DNA of 64,000 nt from Chitinophagales bacterium (lineage in GTDB: Bacteria > Bacteroidota > Bacteroidia > Chitinophagales > Chitinophagaceae). Every line of letters starts with the position of its first letter. Positions within the stretch are counted from its first letter, which is position 1. Location of the stretch: NCBI GenBank assembly GCA_020636575.1, contig JACJXP010000001.1, forward strand, positions 1,498,000 through 1,561,999, given 5' to 3'. The notes under the pieces are model-generated. The model was not told the DNA's origin, did not search any database, and saw nothing but the letters and a program-made list of their open reading frames with translations. This document shows, in pieces, positions 15,570-23,736 of the stretch. The position numbers were made by a program, and so were the translations under genes.

Positions 15570-15938
15570 ATGATTGAGGGAAAGCGACAAAAGCAAATTG
15601 CAGGGTTGTTGAATGAAGAAATGAATCAGATCTTTCAACGATTAGGATTAAATATGATCGACGGGGGAATGGTTTCCATTTCAGCGGTAAAAGTGACTCC
15701 CGATCTGTTAGAAGCAAGATTCTACCTGAGTTTTTTCCAGGTAAAAGATGATGAGGCGGCGTTGAAAAAAATAGAAGATCGGCATCATGATATTAAAAAA
15801 GAACTTGCGGCTAAGGTCAGGCATCAGTTAAGAAGTATCCCGGTGTTAAAGTTCTTTAAGGATGAAACACTGGACCATGTGTTTAAAATGGAAGAGTTAT
15901 TTAAGAAGATCGATGATGAGAGAAAGGATAAGGAATAA
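15570..15938 (+). CDS. rbfA: ribosome-binding factor A
   Basis: 30S maturation factor that binds the 16S rRNA 5' region and helps late assembly and cold adaptation. The 122 residues contain the single KH-like fold: RQKQIAGLLNEEMNQIFQRL at the N-terminus, MVSISAVKVTPDLLEARFYLS in the centre, and the conserved HQLRSIPVLKFFKDETLDH segment, ending in a charged tail DDERKDKE. Length and motif order fit the family. It precedes the LolC/E-like permease on the same strand by about 67 bases; the pair rbfA-permease is common in Bacteroidota to my recollection. Start ATG follows an A/T-rich leader without a strong Shine-Dalgarno site, as is normal in this phylum. Confidence 0.94.
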   Translation: MIEGKRQKQIAGLLNEEMNQIFQRLGLNMIDGGMVSISAVKVTPDLLEARFYLSFFQVKDDEAALKKIEDRHHDIKKELAAKVRHQLRSIPVLKFFKDETLDHVFKMEELFKKIDDERKDKE

Positions 15939-16005
15939 TTCAAATTATCAGATCTTCATTGCTTCAGAGATAAAACAATTCTTATTAATTCAATAATTTT
16001 TAGGT

Positions 16006-17238
16006 CTGAGATTTCTAAACCTTCTTTTTGCCTGGCGATATTTTAAAGCCAAAAAAACTACAAATGCGATCAACATCATTGCATGGGTAAGTATAGCTGC
16101 AATTATTTTCGGTACTGCTGCTCTTATCCTTGTATTAAGTGTTTTTAACGGCTTTGAAGGATTGGTTAAATCACTCTATTCTACATTTTATACTGATCTT
16201 AAAATTTCTCCTGAATCTGGAAAAACGATCACTGTAACACAAGAACAGTTAAACAAATTAAAAGGAATAGGCGATATAAGGAATTATTCATTAGTTGTTG
16301 AGGAAAAAGCATTGGTACAAAATGGTGAATCCCAGTCAGTGATACAGGTTAAAGGCGTTGATGCAAATTATCGTTATGTTACTGGTGTAGCAGATAATTT
16401 GGTAAACGGAGAATACGACCTGGGCACAACAGATGTGCCTAAGTTAATTCTTGGTGTAGGGGTAGAGGGTGCATTGGGAATTGTAGCGGATAGGAATATT
16501 TATGTCCTGACGATTCATTTACCCCGAAAAACCGGAACAGAACAGGTTGATCTGATGAGCGGAATAACGAATGACACTATTCGTTCATCAGCTGCATTTC
16601 AGATACAGCAGGATTTTGATAACAAATATGGCATCACCAATATTGATTTTGTAAAAAGATCCGTTCAATTGGGGCAAAATGAATACAGCGGAATTGAAAT
16701 AAGTCTTAAAGATCCGACCAGTGATGGTAAAGTGAAGAAAGAACTTTCTGCTTTTTTTGGAGAAGGCTATCTTATTCAAAATAAGTATGAGCAAAATAAA
16801 AGCCTGTATTCGGTAATGAACCTCGAAAGATGGGTTATTTATGGAGTGTTATGCCTGATATTGGTGATAGCAGCATTTAATATGATCGGCGCATTGACGA
16901 TGCTTGCACTGGAAAAACAAAAAGATATCACTGTATTGCATGCCCTGGGTGGAAGCAGGAATTTTATCAGACGGATATTTTTAAGTGAAGGGGTACTGTT
17001 GGCATTTATAGGAGCAGTGACAGGTATGGTATTAGCATTAATAATCGTCTGGTTACAACTAAAGTTTCACCTGGTTTCCCTGGAAGGGGGATCGTTTTTG
17101 ATAAACTACTATCCTGTAAAACTTAAACTTGCGGATTTTTTACTGGTAGGCGCAACTGTTTTCTTTATAGCTATTCTGGCTTCGCTCATACCATCATTTA
17201 AAGCAGCTTCACAAAGATTTTCCTTACGGACAGAATGA
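16006..17238 (+). CDS. LolC/LolE-type (FtsX-like) ABC transporter permease with non-canonical start
   Basis: Inner-membrane permease of the lipoprotein-release/MacB family; four membrane segments with a large periplasmic loop between the first and second. TM1 lies at NIIAWVSIAAIIFGTAALIL, TM2 near VIYGVLCLILVIAAFNMIG, TM3 near LLAFIGAVTGMVLALIIVWL, TM4 near LADFLLVGATVFFIAILASL. The cytoplasmic LEKQKDITVLHALG coupling motif is present. The first ATG/GTG/TTG in frame is a TTG at 16162, which would delete TM1 and the conserved FAWRYFKAKKTTNAI. The frame is open back to a TAA at 15994, and the only start-like codon in between is CTG at 16006 (then RFLNLLFAWRY), preceded by an AGG. I annotate from that CTG (410 residues, normal for the family). 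A damaged start codon or sequence error is possible. No ATPase partner is adjacent. Confidence 0.8.
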   Translation: MRFLNLLFAWRYFKAKKTTNAINIIAWVSIAAIIFGTAALILVLSVFNGFEGLVKSLYSTFYTDLKISPESGKTITVTQEQLNKLKGIGDIRNYSLVVEEKALVQNGESQSVIQVKGVDANYRYVTGVADNLVNGEYDLGTTDVPKLILGVGVEGALGIVADRNIYVLTIHLPRKTGTEQVDLMSGITNDTIRSSAAFQIQQDFDNKYGITNIDFVKRSVQLGQNEYSGIEISLKDPTSDGKVKKELSAFFGEGYLIQNKYEQNKSLYSVMNLERWVIYGVLCLILVIAAFNMIGALTMLALEKQKDITVLHALGGSRNFIRRIFLSEGVLLAFIGAVTGMVLALIIVWLQLKFHLVSLEGGSFLINYYPVKLKLADFLLVGATVFFIAILASLIPSFKAASQRFSLRTE

Positions 17239-17249
17239 TCTTTTCAGGA

Positions 17250-18083
17250 TCAATAGTCGCCAAGTGTTTCAGTTAATTGAGATAATGCAGCAGCAAGTTG
17301 TTCATCATTGGGGGCAATTCCATGCCATTCATGAGTGCCTTCCATAAAATCAACCCCTTTACCCATAACAGTGTGCATCATAATGGCAATAGGTTTGCCC
17401 TTGCCCGTCATTGTCTTTGCCTTTTCAAGTGCAGCTACTACATCATCCATGTCATTGCCATTCATTTCAAGTGTTTCCCATCCAAAAACATCAAATTTCT
17501 CCCGGATATTACCCAACCCCATTACTTTATCCGTGGGACCATCTATTTGCTGACCATTCCAGTCGATAGTGCTGATCAAATTATCTACTTTATGATGAGC
17601 AGCAGACATAACGGCCTCCCATACCTGTCCTTCATCTAATTCTCCATCGCCATGTAGTGAAAACACAAGATTATTGTCTTTATTCAATTTCTTGGATAAA
17701 GCGGCGCCAATGGCAACACTCATTCCTTGTCCTAATGATCCTGATGCAATTCTGACACCTGGAAGGTGTTCATGTGTGGCAGGATGGCCTTGTAAGCGGG
17801 AATTTATCTGCCTGAAGGTTGCTAATTCTTTTATGTCAAAATAACCCGAACGGGCAAGTGCAGAATAAAATACCGGTGAGATATGGCCGTTAGATAAGAT
17901 AAATACATCTTCTCCCTCTGCATCCATGTTGAATACGGGGTTGTGTTTCATTATTTTAAAGAATAATGCGGAGAAAAAATCAGCACATCCAAGAGAGCCA
18001 CCAGGATGGCCGCTACTGGCACCATGTACCATTCTTACTATATCTCTTCTAATTTGACTGGCAATTGCGTTCAGGTCTGTCAT
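17250..18083 (-). CDS. transketolase, N-terminal subunit
   Basis: Thiamine-diphosphate-binding half of a split transketolase (277 residues). Motifs: ASSGHPGGSLGCADFFSALF (conserved His of the TPP site), LSNGHISPVFYSAL, GSLGQGMSVAIGAAL, and the TPP/Mg signature GDGELDEGQVWEA with its closing IDWN. The pyrimidine-binding C-terminal subunit, normally the adjacent gene, is not found: downstream lies the convergent permease (11 bases) and upstream the divergent WecA-like gene. The partner must be elsewhere, or the subunit serves another TPP enzyme. Acts in the non-oxidative pentose phosphate pathway. A split transketolase is common in Bacteroidota and Firmicutes; separation from the partner is what is odd here. 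Confidence 0.9.
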   Translation of the reverse strand: MTDLNAIASQIRRDIVRMVHGASSGHPGGSLGCADFFSALFFKIMKHNPVFNMDAEGEDVFILSNGHISPVFYSALARSGYFDIKELATFRQINSRLQGHPATHEHLPGVRIASGSLGQGMSVAIGAALSKKLNKDNNLVFSLHGDGELDEGQVWEAVMSAAHHKVDNLISTIDWNGQQIDGPTDKVMGLGNIREKFDVFGWETLEMNGNDMDDVVAALEKAKTMTGKGKPIAIMMHTVMGKGVDFMEGTHEWHGIAPNDEQLAAALSQLTETLGDY

Positions 18084-18310
18084 AATAGGTTCTTATTAAA
18101 CTTTTTGTATCTTGCAGCGTCTTATCAGCAGTGTTAGTGCAAATGTGCAATCTTTTTCGAGAAAAAATCCATACTGATGAGCGAATCATCAAAAAATCCA
18201 ATAATTCCTGCTTGTTTATAATAATTTAATGTTAGCAGCATTCTATTTATTATTTACAGACGAAAAACTAAGGTTTGAGGCCTATTTTTGTACCATATAA
18301 AACTGCTTAA

Positions 18311-19447
18311 ATGTTAGAGATAATCCTAACGGCTTCAGTTTCTTTTATTATTACTTTTTTGGCCATACCCGTAGTGTTACAGATCGCTGAAAAGAAAAAG
18401 CTCTACGATATACCAGATGAAAGAAAATTGCATACCCGGCCCGTTGCTTCACTGGGCGGTGTGGGAATTTTTGGTGCATTTCTGTTTGTTTCCCTCTTAA
18501 TGGTCAAAGGCTACTCCAGTCCGGAGTTTCAATATTTTTTTGCAGCTGCGCTTGTTATCTTCTTTTTGGGCTTAAAAGATGACCTGGTTATACTTTCTGC
18601 CACCAAAAAGTTTGTTGGTCAAATAGTTGCGGCTTCAATTTTGATCCACTTAGGTGGAATTCGCCTGGATAGTATGTATGGATTGCTGGGATTTGAGGAA
18701 GTTTCAGAAGGGTTTGGTCTTGCCTTATCATACCTGACGATTATTGTAGTTATTAATTCATTCAATCTTATCGATGGAATAGATGGCCTCGCTGCAGGCC
18801 TTGGCATATTGACCATGAGTGTATTTGGATCTTATTTTATTGTAACAGGATATGAGGCTTATGCGATCCTTGCATTTTCCATGGTTGGTAGTTTGATCGC
18901 ATTTCTCATCTTCAATCATCATCCTGCCAAGATATTTATGGGCGATTCAGGGTCATTAATGATAGGGCTTATAAATGCTATCCTTGTTATTAAGTTTATC
19001 AATATTGCGAATGATCCTTTGGTGGCAGTACCTGTTCCATCAGCGGTTGCCATTGGATTTGCAATTTTAATAGTTCCCTTGCTTGACACACTTCGTGTCT
19101 TTAGCATCAGGATATTTAATGCAAGATCCCCATTTACGCCGGATAGAAACCATGTACATCACTTGTTGCTTGGTAAAGGACTTGGGCATGTTGGTGTAAC
19201 ACTTACCTGTGTTTCTGTGAATGCCGGATTTATTTTAATAGCCTGGTTTGGAAGAAGCTTAGGTCCTAATTACTTGTTGCTTCTGATGCTGGCACTTGCT
19301 TTTAGCGGTATTGGTTTGTTATACTTCCGCAGAAAAACAAAAAGAATGGTTATTGCAAAAGGCCTGACCGGTATAAATGGGCAGCTTAACGCCCCATCTA
19401 AAATTGTAACACTTACCCAGGAAGCACAAGTAGCGGATAAGAATTGA
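18311..19447 (+). CDS. MraY-family glycosyl-1-phosphate transferase (WecA/TagO-like)
   Basis: Polytopic enzyme (378 residues, about ten to eleven membrane segments) transferring a sugar-1-phosphate, usually GlcNAc-1-P, from its UDP form to undecaprenyl phosphate, starting O-antigen, capsule or other polysaccharide. Family motifs: DERKLHTRPVASLGGVGIF, FLGLKDDLV (DD pair), VINSFNLIDGIDGLAAGLG, HHPAKIFMGDSGSL, and FTPDRNHVHHLLLGKG (HIHHxL-like site that separates WecA/TagO from MraY). The cytoplasmic tail ends in a polar stretch. A -7 element TATTTTTG lies at 18283-18290. The 227-base gap before it is A/T-rich, contains no ORF I would call, and separates it from the divergent transketolase gene. 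It belongs with the GT2 and GT83 genes at 60-63 kb as envelope polysaccharide functions. Confidence 0.92.
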   Translation: MLEIILTASVSFIITFLAIPVVLQIAEKKKLYDIPDERKLHTRPVASLGGVGIFGAFLFVSLLMVKGYSSPEFQYFFAAALVIFFLGLKDDLVILSATKKFVGQIVAASILIHLGGIRLDSMYGLLGFEEVSEGFGLALSYLTIIVVINSFNLIDGIDGLAAGLGILTMSVFGSYFIVTGYEAYAILAFSMVGSLIAFLIFNHHPAKIFMGDSGSLMIGLINAILVIKFINIANDPLVAVPVPSAVAIGFAILIVPLLDTLRVFSIRIFNARSPFTPDRNHVHHLLLGKGLGHVGVTLTCVSVNAGFILIAWFGRSLGPNYLLLLMLALAFSGIGLLYFRRKTKRMVIAKGLTGINGQLNAPSKIVTLTQEAQVADKN

Positions 19448-19486
19448 TCTCTTCTTTCTGCCAGATTTACCTTTGATTTTCTGCTT

Positions 19487-19516
19487 TTGTAAGAATGTGA
19501 GCATTGTGTAAATTTG
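19487..19516 (+). promoter_or_regulatory. frr promoter
   Basis: TTG at 19487-19489, exactly 19 bases, then TAAATTTG at 19509-19516: a full match to the Bacteroidota consensus. Predicted start near 19523 leaves a 5' leader of about 20 bases. Confidence 0.7.
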
Positions 19517-19541
19517 CAGTCTTGTTTCAAAATGAATTATT

Positions 19542-20105
19542 ATGTCTGAAGAAGTTCCTTCCATTATTGCCAATGCAGAAGATCATATGCAGAAGGCAAT
19601 TACTCACCTTGAAGTAGAATTGGTAAAAATAAGAGCTGGTAAGGCAAATCCACAAATGCTGGATGGCCTATCGGTTGATTATTATGGATCACCTATGCCC
19701 ATCAACCAGGTTGCTAACATTAGTGTGCTGGATGCCCGTACTTTGAGTATCCAACCCTGGGAAAAGAATATGCTGCAGCCTATTGAACGTAGCATTATTG
19801 CCGCGAATATTGGCATTAACCCACAAAATGACGGTACAATCATCAGGCTTTTTCTTCCGCCGTTGACAGAAGAAAGGCGTAAAGAGCTTGTCAAGAAATG
19901 TCATAATGAAGGTGAGCATAGCAGGGTGGCTATCCGCAACATTCGCAGAGATGCCATTGAGCATATAAAGAAATTGCAGAAAGATGGCCTAAGTGAAGAT
20001 GCGGCAAAAGAATCTGAGGATGATGTGCAAAAGCTTACAGACAAGTTTACTTCTATTGTAGAAAAGCATTTGCAATCCAAAGAAAAAGAAATAATGTCTG
20101 TTTAA
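19542..20105 (+). CDS. frr: ribosome recycling factor
   Basis: Dissociates post-termination ribosomes together with EF-G and IF3. The 187 residues form the standard tRNA-shaped two-domain protein: long three-helix bundle with EVELVKIRAGKANPQMLDGL at the start and KKCHNEGEHSRVAIRNIRRD in the middle, and a small beta domain with YYGSPMPINQVANISVLDAR and IIRLFLPPLTEERRKEL. All family motifs are intact. pyrH, the usual upstream partner, is absent; frr has its own promoter (TTG-N19-TAAATTTG) and its own terminator, so it is monocistronic here. Confidence 0.96.
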   Translation: MSEEVPSIIANAEDHMQKAITHLEVELVKIRAGKANPQMLDGLSVDYYGSPMPINQVANISVLDARTLSIQPWEKNMLQPIERSIIAANIGINPQNDGTIIRLFLPPLTEERRKELVKKCHNEGEHSRVAIRNIRRDAIEHIKKLQKDGLSEDAAKESEDDVQKLTDKFTSIVEKHLQSKEKEIMSV

Positions 20106-20123
20106 GAATATTAAACTTATTGA

Positions 20124-21041
20124 TTACTGAACCGTGCCTGTATTGGCACGGTTATTTTTTTCTGGTCTGTTTGCAAGGTATACGCCGGATAAAATAATAA
20201 AGAGACATATTATTTGCAGCAGGCCTATCTTTTCGTTGTCAATTACTCCCCAAAAAAGGGCCACGAAGGGAATACCATAAGTTACGAGTGAAGCAAATAA
20301 ACCTCCTGCTCTTCTTACAAGCATGTAGAATAAGACTGTTGCAATGGCGCTGCCAAAAATTCCAAGGATGATCACAGCAAATACAGCATATTGGGTTTCG
20401 GAACTTTTGAAATTAAGATCCAGAAAATTTTGCTGCCACAAAGCTAATAGCGAAGGTATCGTCATAAATGAGAGGGATACTGTTGCAACATGAACCGGGT
20501 TCATGCCCTTTAGCAGATGACTGACCATATTTACATTAATGCCGTAAAGAAAAGTAGCAGCTACAATTAAGAGTAAGTGCCCGGGGTTTTCAAAACTGAT
20601 GCTTTTTTCACCGGTGATCACGGGGCTCAGGATAAGCAATGCCAATCCTGCAAAGCCGATTATTACTCCCAGGATTTTTTGTGTTTTTATTTTATCCCTG
20701 TAAAGTAAAATGCCGGTTATTACTACGCATATCGGGGTAAGTGAGTTCAGAATGCCGCCTAATGATCCGTCAATTTTTGTAAGGGCTGCTGCAAAAAGAA
20801 AAGCAGGAATAAGATTGCCTACAACAGCACTCAGAATTACAATACCCAGCTTTTTTTTAGGGATTGTTCTCAAATGAAAAAATGCAAACGGAACAAAAAC
20901 CAGGCCTGCTGAAAAGATCCGTAATGCAGCAACCTGAGCGGCTGTCATCGAAGCTGTGCCGTCACGCATCAGCTTAAAGGAGCTCCCCCATATAAAACAA
21001 AGGATAACGAATAAAAACCACTTCCAAAAAGCATTACTCAT
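20124..21041 (-). CDS. DMT superfamily (EamA) transporter
   Basis: Ten-segment inner-membrane permease of the drug/metabolite transporter superfamily with two EamA repeats. About 305 residues from the ATG at 21041 (MSNAFWKWFLFVILCFIWGS); a longer frame to 21110 would add 23 residues that overlap the region upstream of the divergent PPK2 gene and disturb the natural first membrane helix. The motif CFIWGSSFKLMRDG is the usual EamA opening; the second repeat starts near HLLLIVAATFLYGINVNMVS. Substrate cannot be predicted (amino acids, nucleotides or amines are typical). Its 3' end, coding for NNRANTGTVQ, contains the frr terminator hairpin, so the two convergent genes share 3' sequence. Confidence 0.88.
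   Translation of the reverse strand: MSNAFWKWFLFVILCFIWGSSFKLMRDGTASMTAAQVAALRIFSAGLVFVPFAFFHLRTIPKKKLGIVILSAVVGNLIPAFLFAAALTKIDGSLGGILNSLTPICVVITGILLYRDKIKTQKILGVIIGFAGLALLILSPVITGEKSISFENPGHLLLIVAATFLYGINVNMVSHLLKGMNPVHVATVSLSFMTIPSLLALWQQNFLDLNFKSSETQYAVFAVIILGIFGSAIATVLFYMLVRRAGGLFASLVTYGIPFVALFWGVIDNEKIGLLQIICLFIILSGVYLANRPEKNNRANTGTVQ
20130..20161 (+). terminator. frr terminator
   Basis: Perfect 9-bp stem AACCGTGCC / GGCACGGTT, loop TGTATT, then A and a run of seven T. Lies 25 bases past the frr stop and inside the last codons of the convergent EamA gene. Confidence 0.85.
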
Positions 21042-21120
21042 AATAATGGATGCAAAGGTGGTGAAACCCGGCCATACAAATAGATTTTTTATATTGCAAG
21101 AAACAAACATAAATTATTCT

Positions 21121-21870
21121 ATGAACAGGATTGAGCTTAGCACTATTGATACCCGTGCGCCAAAAGAATTCGACAAAAGGGAGATCAAGGAAAAAACTGA
21201 AAAGATAATAGAAGAGCTCGATGAGCTGCAAAACCTGCTTTTTGCAGAAAATAAGCATTCTGTTTTGATCATTATACAGGGAATGGATGCCAGCGGTAAG
21301 GATGGAACGATCCGTAAAGTATTGGGTAATATGAACCCTCAGGGAGTGACCGTGAAGTCATATAAAGCACCAACACCAGAAGAGTTGTCCCATGATTTTC
21401 TATGGCGGATACATCGTTACGCACCGCCAAAAGGGACAATTCAAATTTTTAACCGTTCGCATTATGAAGACATCCTGATCACCAGGGTGCACAAGTGGTG
21501 TGATGATGAAACAGCATTTATGCGGATGAAAGCGATCAATGATTTTGAAGATCTTCTGCAAAAACATAATAACACACATATTCTGAAATTTTATCTCCAC
21601 ATCTCAAAAGAGGAGCAACACGAAAGACTGATTGAACGGACGCATAATCCCGGCAAAATGTGGAAGTATAATGAGAAGGATTTTGAAGAGTCAAAATTGT
21701 GGAATATATACATGGAGATGTATGAGGATTGTTTTAATAACTGTGCCAATCCTCCCTGGGTTATTGTTCCCAGTGACCAGAACTGGTACAAAGAATTTGT
21801 GATCGCCACACGGTTACATACTCTCCTTACCGGTTTAAAAATGCAATATCCCGGCCTGAAAAAAGAGTAA
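21121..21870 (+). CDS. polyphosphate kinase 2 family (class III-like)
   Basis: PPK2-type kinase (249 residues) using polyphosphate to phosphorylate nucleotides. Walker A GMDASGKDGTIRKVL, lid and base-specific region NPQGVTVKSYKAPTPEELSH, FLWRIHRYAPPKGTIQIFNR with the Walker-B-like Asp/Arg site NRSHYED, and HISKEEQHERLIERTHNPGK. The sequence style agrees with class III PPK2 (as in Cytophaga and Meiothermus enzymes that make both NDP and NTP); the class assignment is inference. I start at ATG 21121 (MNRIELSTIDT); the frame extends to 20956 but overlaps the divergent EamA gene. Together with RSH and the HD enzyme it may tune nucleotide pools under stress. Confidence 0.92.
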   Translation: MNRIELSTIDTRAPKEFDKREIKEKTEKIIEELDELQNLLFAENKHSVLIIIQGMDASGKDGTIRKVLGNMNPQGVTVKSYKAPTPEELSHDFLWRIHRYAPPKGTIQIFNRSHYEDILITRVHKWCDDETAFMRMKAINDFEDLLQKHNNTHILKFYLHISKEEQHERLIERTHNPGKMWKYNEKDFEESKLWNIYMEMYEDCFNNCANPPWVIVPSDQNWYKEFVIATRLHTLLTGLKMQYPGLKKE

Positions 21871-21928
21871 TGAATACTATAACTGTTTATATTTAATATT
21901 TATATTTTACCATTAAAACCAATCTATT

Positions 21929-22333
21929 ATGGGTATGATGAAAGAATTCAAGGATTTTGCCATGAAAGGTAACCTTGTTGATATTGCCGTAGCTTTTGTA
22001 ATGGGCGGTGCATTTGGAAAAGTTGTAACCAGTTTTACAGAAGGGATGGTGTCACCACTTATCGGTCTGATATTCGGAGCCGATCTTAGTAAGAATATGT
22101 ACAAACTGAAAGACGCTGTATTGGATGATTCAGGAACTGTGATCACGGAGGGGGTTTACCTGAAATGGGGAGATTTTGTGACAGCAATCATTAATTTCAT
22201 TATTGTCGCTTTTGTTATGTTCCTGATCATAAAGGCGATCAACAGTATGAAAAAGAAAGAAGAAGCAGCCCCGGCAGCACCTCCGGAGGATATAACCCTG
22301 CTGCGTGAAATACGAGATTCGCTTAAAAAGTAA
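21929..22333 (+). CDS. mscL: large-conductance mechanosensitive channel
   Basis: Inner-membrane homopentameric channel that opens on hypo-osmotic stress. 134 residues: N-terminal amphipathic helix MMKEFKDFAMKGN, TM1 LVDIAVAFVMGGAFGKVVTS with the gate residues, a periplasmic loop with MVSPLIGLIFGADLS, TM2 ITAIINFIIVAFVMFLIIK-like segment (residues ~80-98), and a C-terminal helical bundle TLLREIRDSLKK. All parts expected for MscL are present. It ends about 54 bases before the terminator hairpin that precedes scpA. Confidence 0.95.
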   Translation: MGMMKEFKDFAMKGNLVDIAVAFVMGGAFGKVVTSFTEGMVSPLIGLIFGADLSKNMYKLKDAVLDDSGTVITEGVYLKWGDFVTAIINFIIVAFVMFLIIKAINSMKKKEEAAPAAPPEDITLLREIRDSLKK

Positions 22334-22387
22334 ATAGTTTTTGGGGAAAACGACATCTTTTCTCCAATCATGTTTCCCTTATTTTTG

Positions 22388-22425
22388 CAAAGTCCTGTTG
22401 GATATACCATCAGGACTTTGTTTTT
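22388..22425 (+). terminator. terminator after mscL
   Basis: Perfect 10-bp stem CAAAGTCCTG / CAGGACTTTG, 13-base loop, then TTTTT. It abuts a perfect -7 element TATTTTTG at 22380-22387 that may drive scpA, so the terminator overlaps the predicted start of the next transcript. Confidence 0.75.
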
Positions 22426-22447
22426 CTAAACGATTTAACAGGATAAA

Positions 22448-23239
22448 GTGCAGAATACATCATACCAGATAAAATTGCCCCAGTTTGAAGGTCCTTTTGA
22501 CCTGTTGCTTTTCTTTATTGAAAGGGACGAACTGGATATTTATAACATTCCCATCACCAGGATAACAAATGATTTTCTTGACTATATCCATCAAACTGAA
22601 GAACTGAATATTGAGCTGAGCAGTGAGTTCATTCTTTTTATTTCCACGTTGATGCGCATTAAAGCAAAAATGTTGTTGCCAAGAAAAGAATTGGATGCTG
22701 ACGGTAATGAGATCGACCCCCGCCAGGAACTGGTGAATAAAATACTTGAGTACAAAAGGTTCAAAGAAGCCTCGGCTAAGATGGCTGAAATGGAAGCATT
22801 GCGGATGTTGATGGTGAAGCGGGGCAATATCCAAAAAGAACTGTCCCGGATCGGTGAGCAGGAAAGTGAAGGAACAGAGATTCAAAATGTTACCTTATTT
22901 AAGCTGATGAAAGCTTTTGAAAGGGTGATGCAGAAGTATGGTGACAGATTGAACAAGCCGGTGCATACCGTTGTTAAGTATAACTATACAATGGAAGAGA
23001 GCCGGGATAATATGCTAACCCGGGCAAGAGAAGAGAAAACACTTTCTTTTGAAAAGATATTTGATGTGTGTGAGAATAGGGTACATGCAATATTCCTGTT
23101 TCTTTCCCTTCTTGAATTAGTGCAGCAAAAGTTTCTGAAGATCATTGTAGGTGAAGGAAAGAACAATTTTATCATTGAATATAACGAACCAGAGAATCGT
23201 CTTGCTGAATTATCTGATGATAACAGCCTGAACAATTAA
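22448..23239 (+). CDS. scpA: segregation and condensation protein A
   Basis: Kleisin subunit of the bacterial Smc-ScpAB condensin. 263 residues with the N-terminal Smc-neck-binding helix QIKLPQFEGPFDLLLFFIE, then ELDIYNIPITRITNDFLDYI, the helical LSSEFILFISTLMRIKAKML and MLLPRKE, and a C-terminal winged helix with FLSLLELVQQKFLKIIVGEG that contacts Smc. Starts at GTG 22448, which places the conserved QNTSYQIKLPQFEGP at the N-terminus as in homologues. Partner scpB and smc are not in the window. The OsmC-like gene starts 21 bases downstream and is likely co-transcribed. Confidence 0.94.
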   Translation: MQNTSYQIKLPQFEGPFDLLLFFIERDELDIYNIPITRITNDFLDYIHQTEELNIELSSEFILFISTLMRIKAKMLLPRKELDADGNEIDPRQELVNKILEYKRFKEASAKMAEMEALRMLMVKRGNIQKELSRIGEQESEGTEIQNVTLFKLMKAFERVMQKYGDRLNKPVHTVVKYNYTMEESRDNMLTRAREEKTLSFEKIFDVCENRVHAIFLFLSLLELVQQKFLKIIVGEGKNNFIIEYNEPENRLAELSDDNSLNN

Positions 23240-23259
23240 TTATACATTAAAACTGAATT

Positions 23260-23670
23260 ATGAAAAGTTTCGCAACAGCAAATTGGAAAGGTTCCGGCAA
23301 AGAAGGTTCCGGTACATTAAGCTCAAAATCAAAAGTGCTTGAGAATACCGCTTATGATTACAGAAGCCGTTTTGAGGATGGCACTTATACAAATCCTGAA
23401 GAATTGGTAGCTGCAGCACATGCAGGATGTTTTTCTATGAAATTAAGTTTCGTATTAGGGGCAGCAGGGTTCACTCCGGATAGTATCGATACAAAATGTA
23501 CTGTTACACTTGAAAATGGTACAGTCACTTCAAGTCACCTGGAAGTAAAGGCGACGGTGCCTGGCATAGATGCAGAAAAGTTTGCTGAGTGTGCAACAGA
23601 GGCAAAGGATAACTGCCCGATCAGCAAGCTGTTAAGTACGGAGATATCCCTTGACGCAGCATTAGCATAA
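23260..23670 (+). CDS. OsmC-family peroxiredoxin
   Basis: Small thiol peroxidase (136 residues) of the OsmC subfamily, reducing organic hydroperoxides. The two active-site Cys are in the classical contexts AAHAGCFSMKLS (about residue 54) and DNCPISKLLSTEI (about 119). Also present: RFEDGTYTNPEELV and the C-terminal LEVKATVPGIDAEKFAECA helix. Cytoplasmic, no signal peptide. Length and motifs are complete. Adjacent to scpA without functional link that I know. Confidence 0.93.
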   Translation: MKSFATANWKGSGKEGSGTLSSKSKVLENTAYDYRSRFEDGTYTNPEELVAAAHAGCFSMKLSFVLGAAGFTPDSIDTKCTVTLENGTVTSSHLEVKATVPGIDAEKFAECATEAKDNCPISKLLSTEISLDAALA

Positions 23671-23736
23671 GATAGGCTGTCATAATAGTGATGTTACAGG
23701 TATCTGTGAAATAGGAGAAAAGAAAATTTTTCTTTT

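Noticed and set aside
16162..17238. Permease starting at TTG 16162
   Set aside because: Would lose the first membrane helix and the conserved N-terminal motif of the family; the frame continues upstream.
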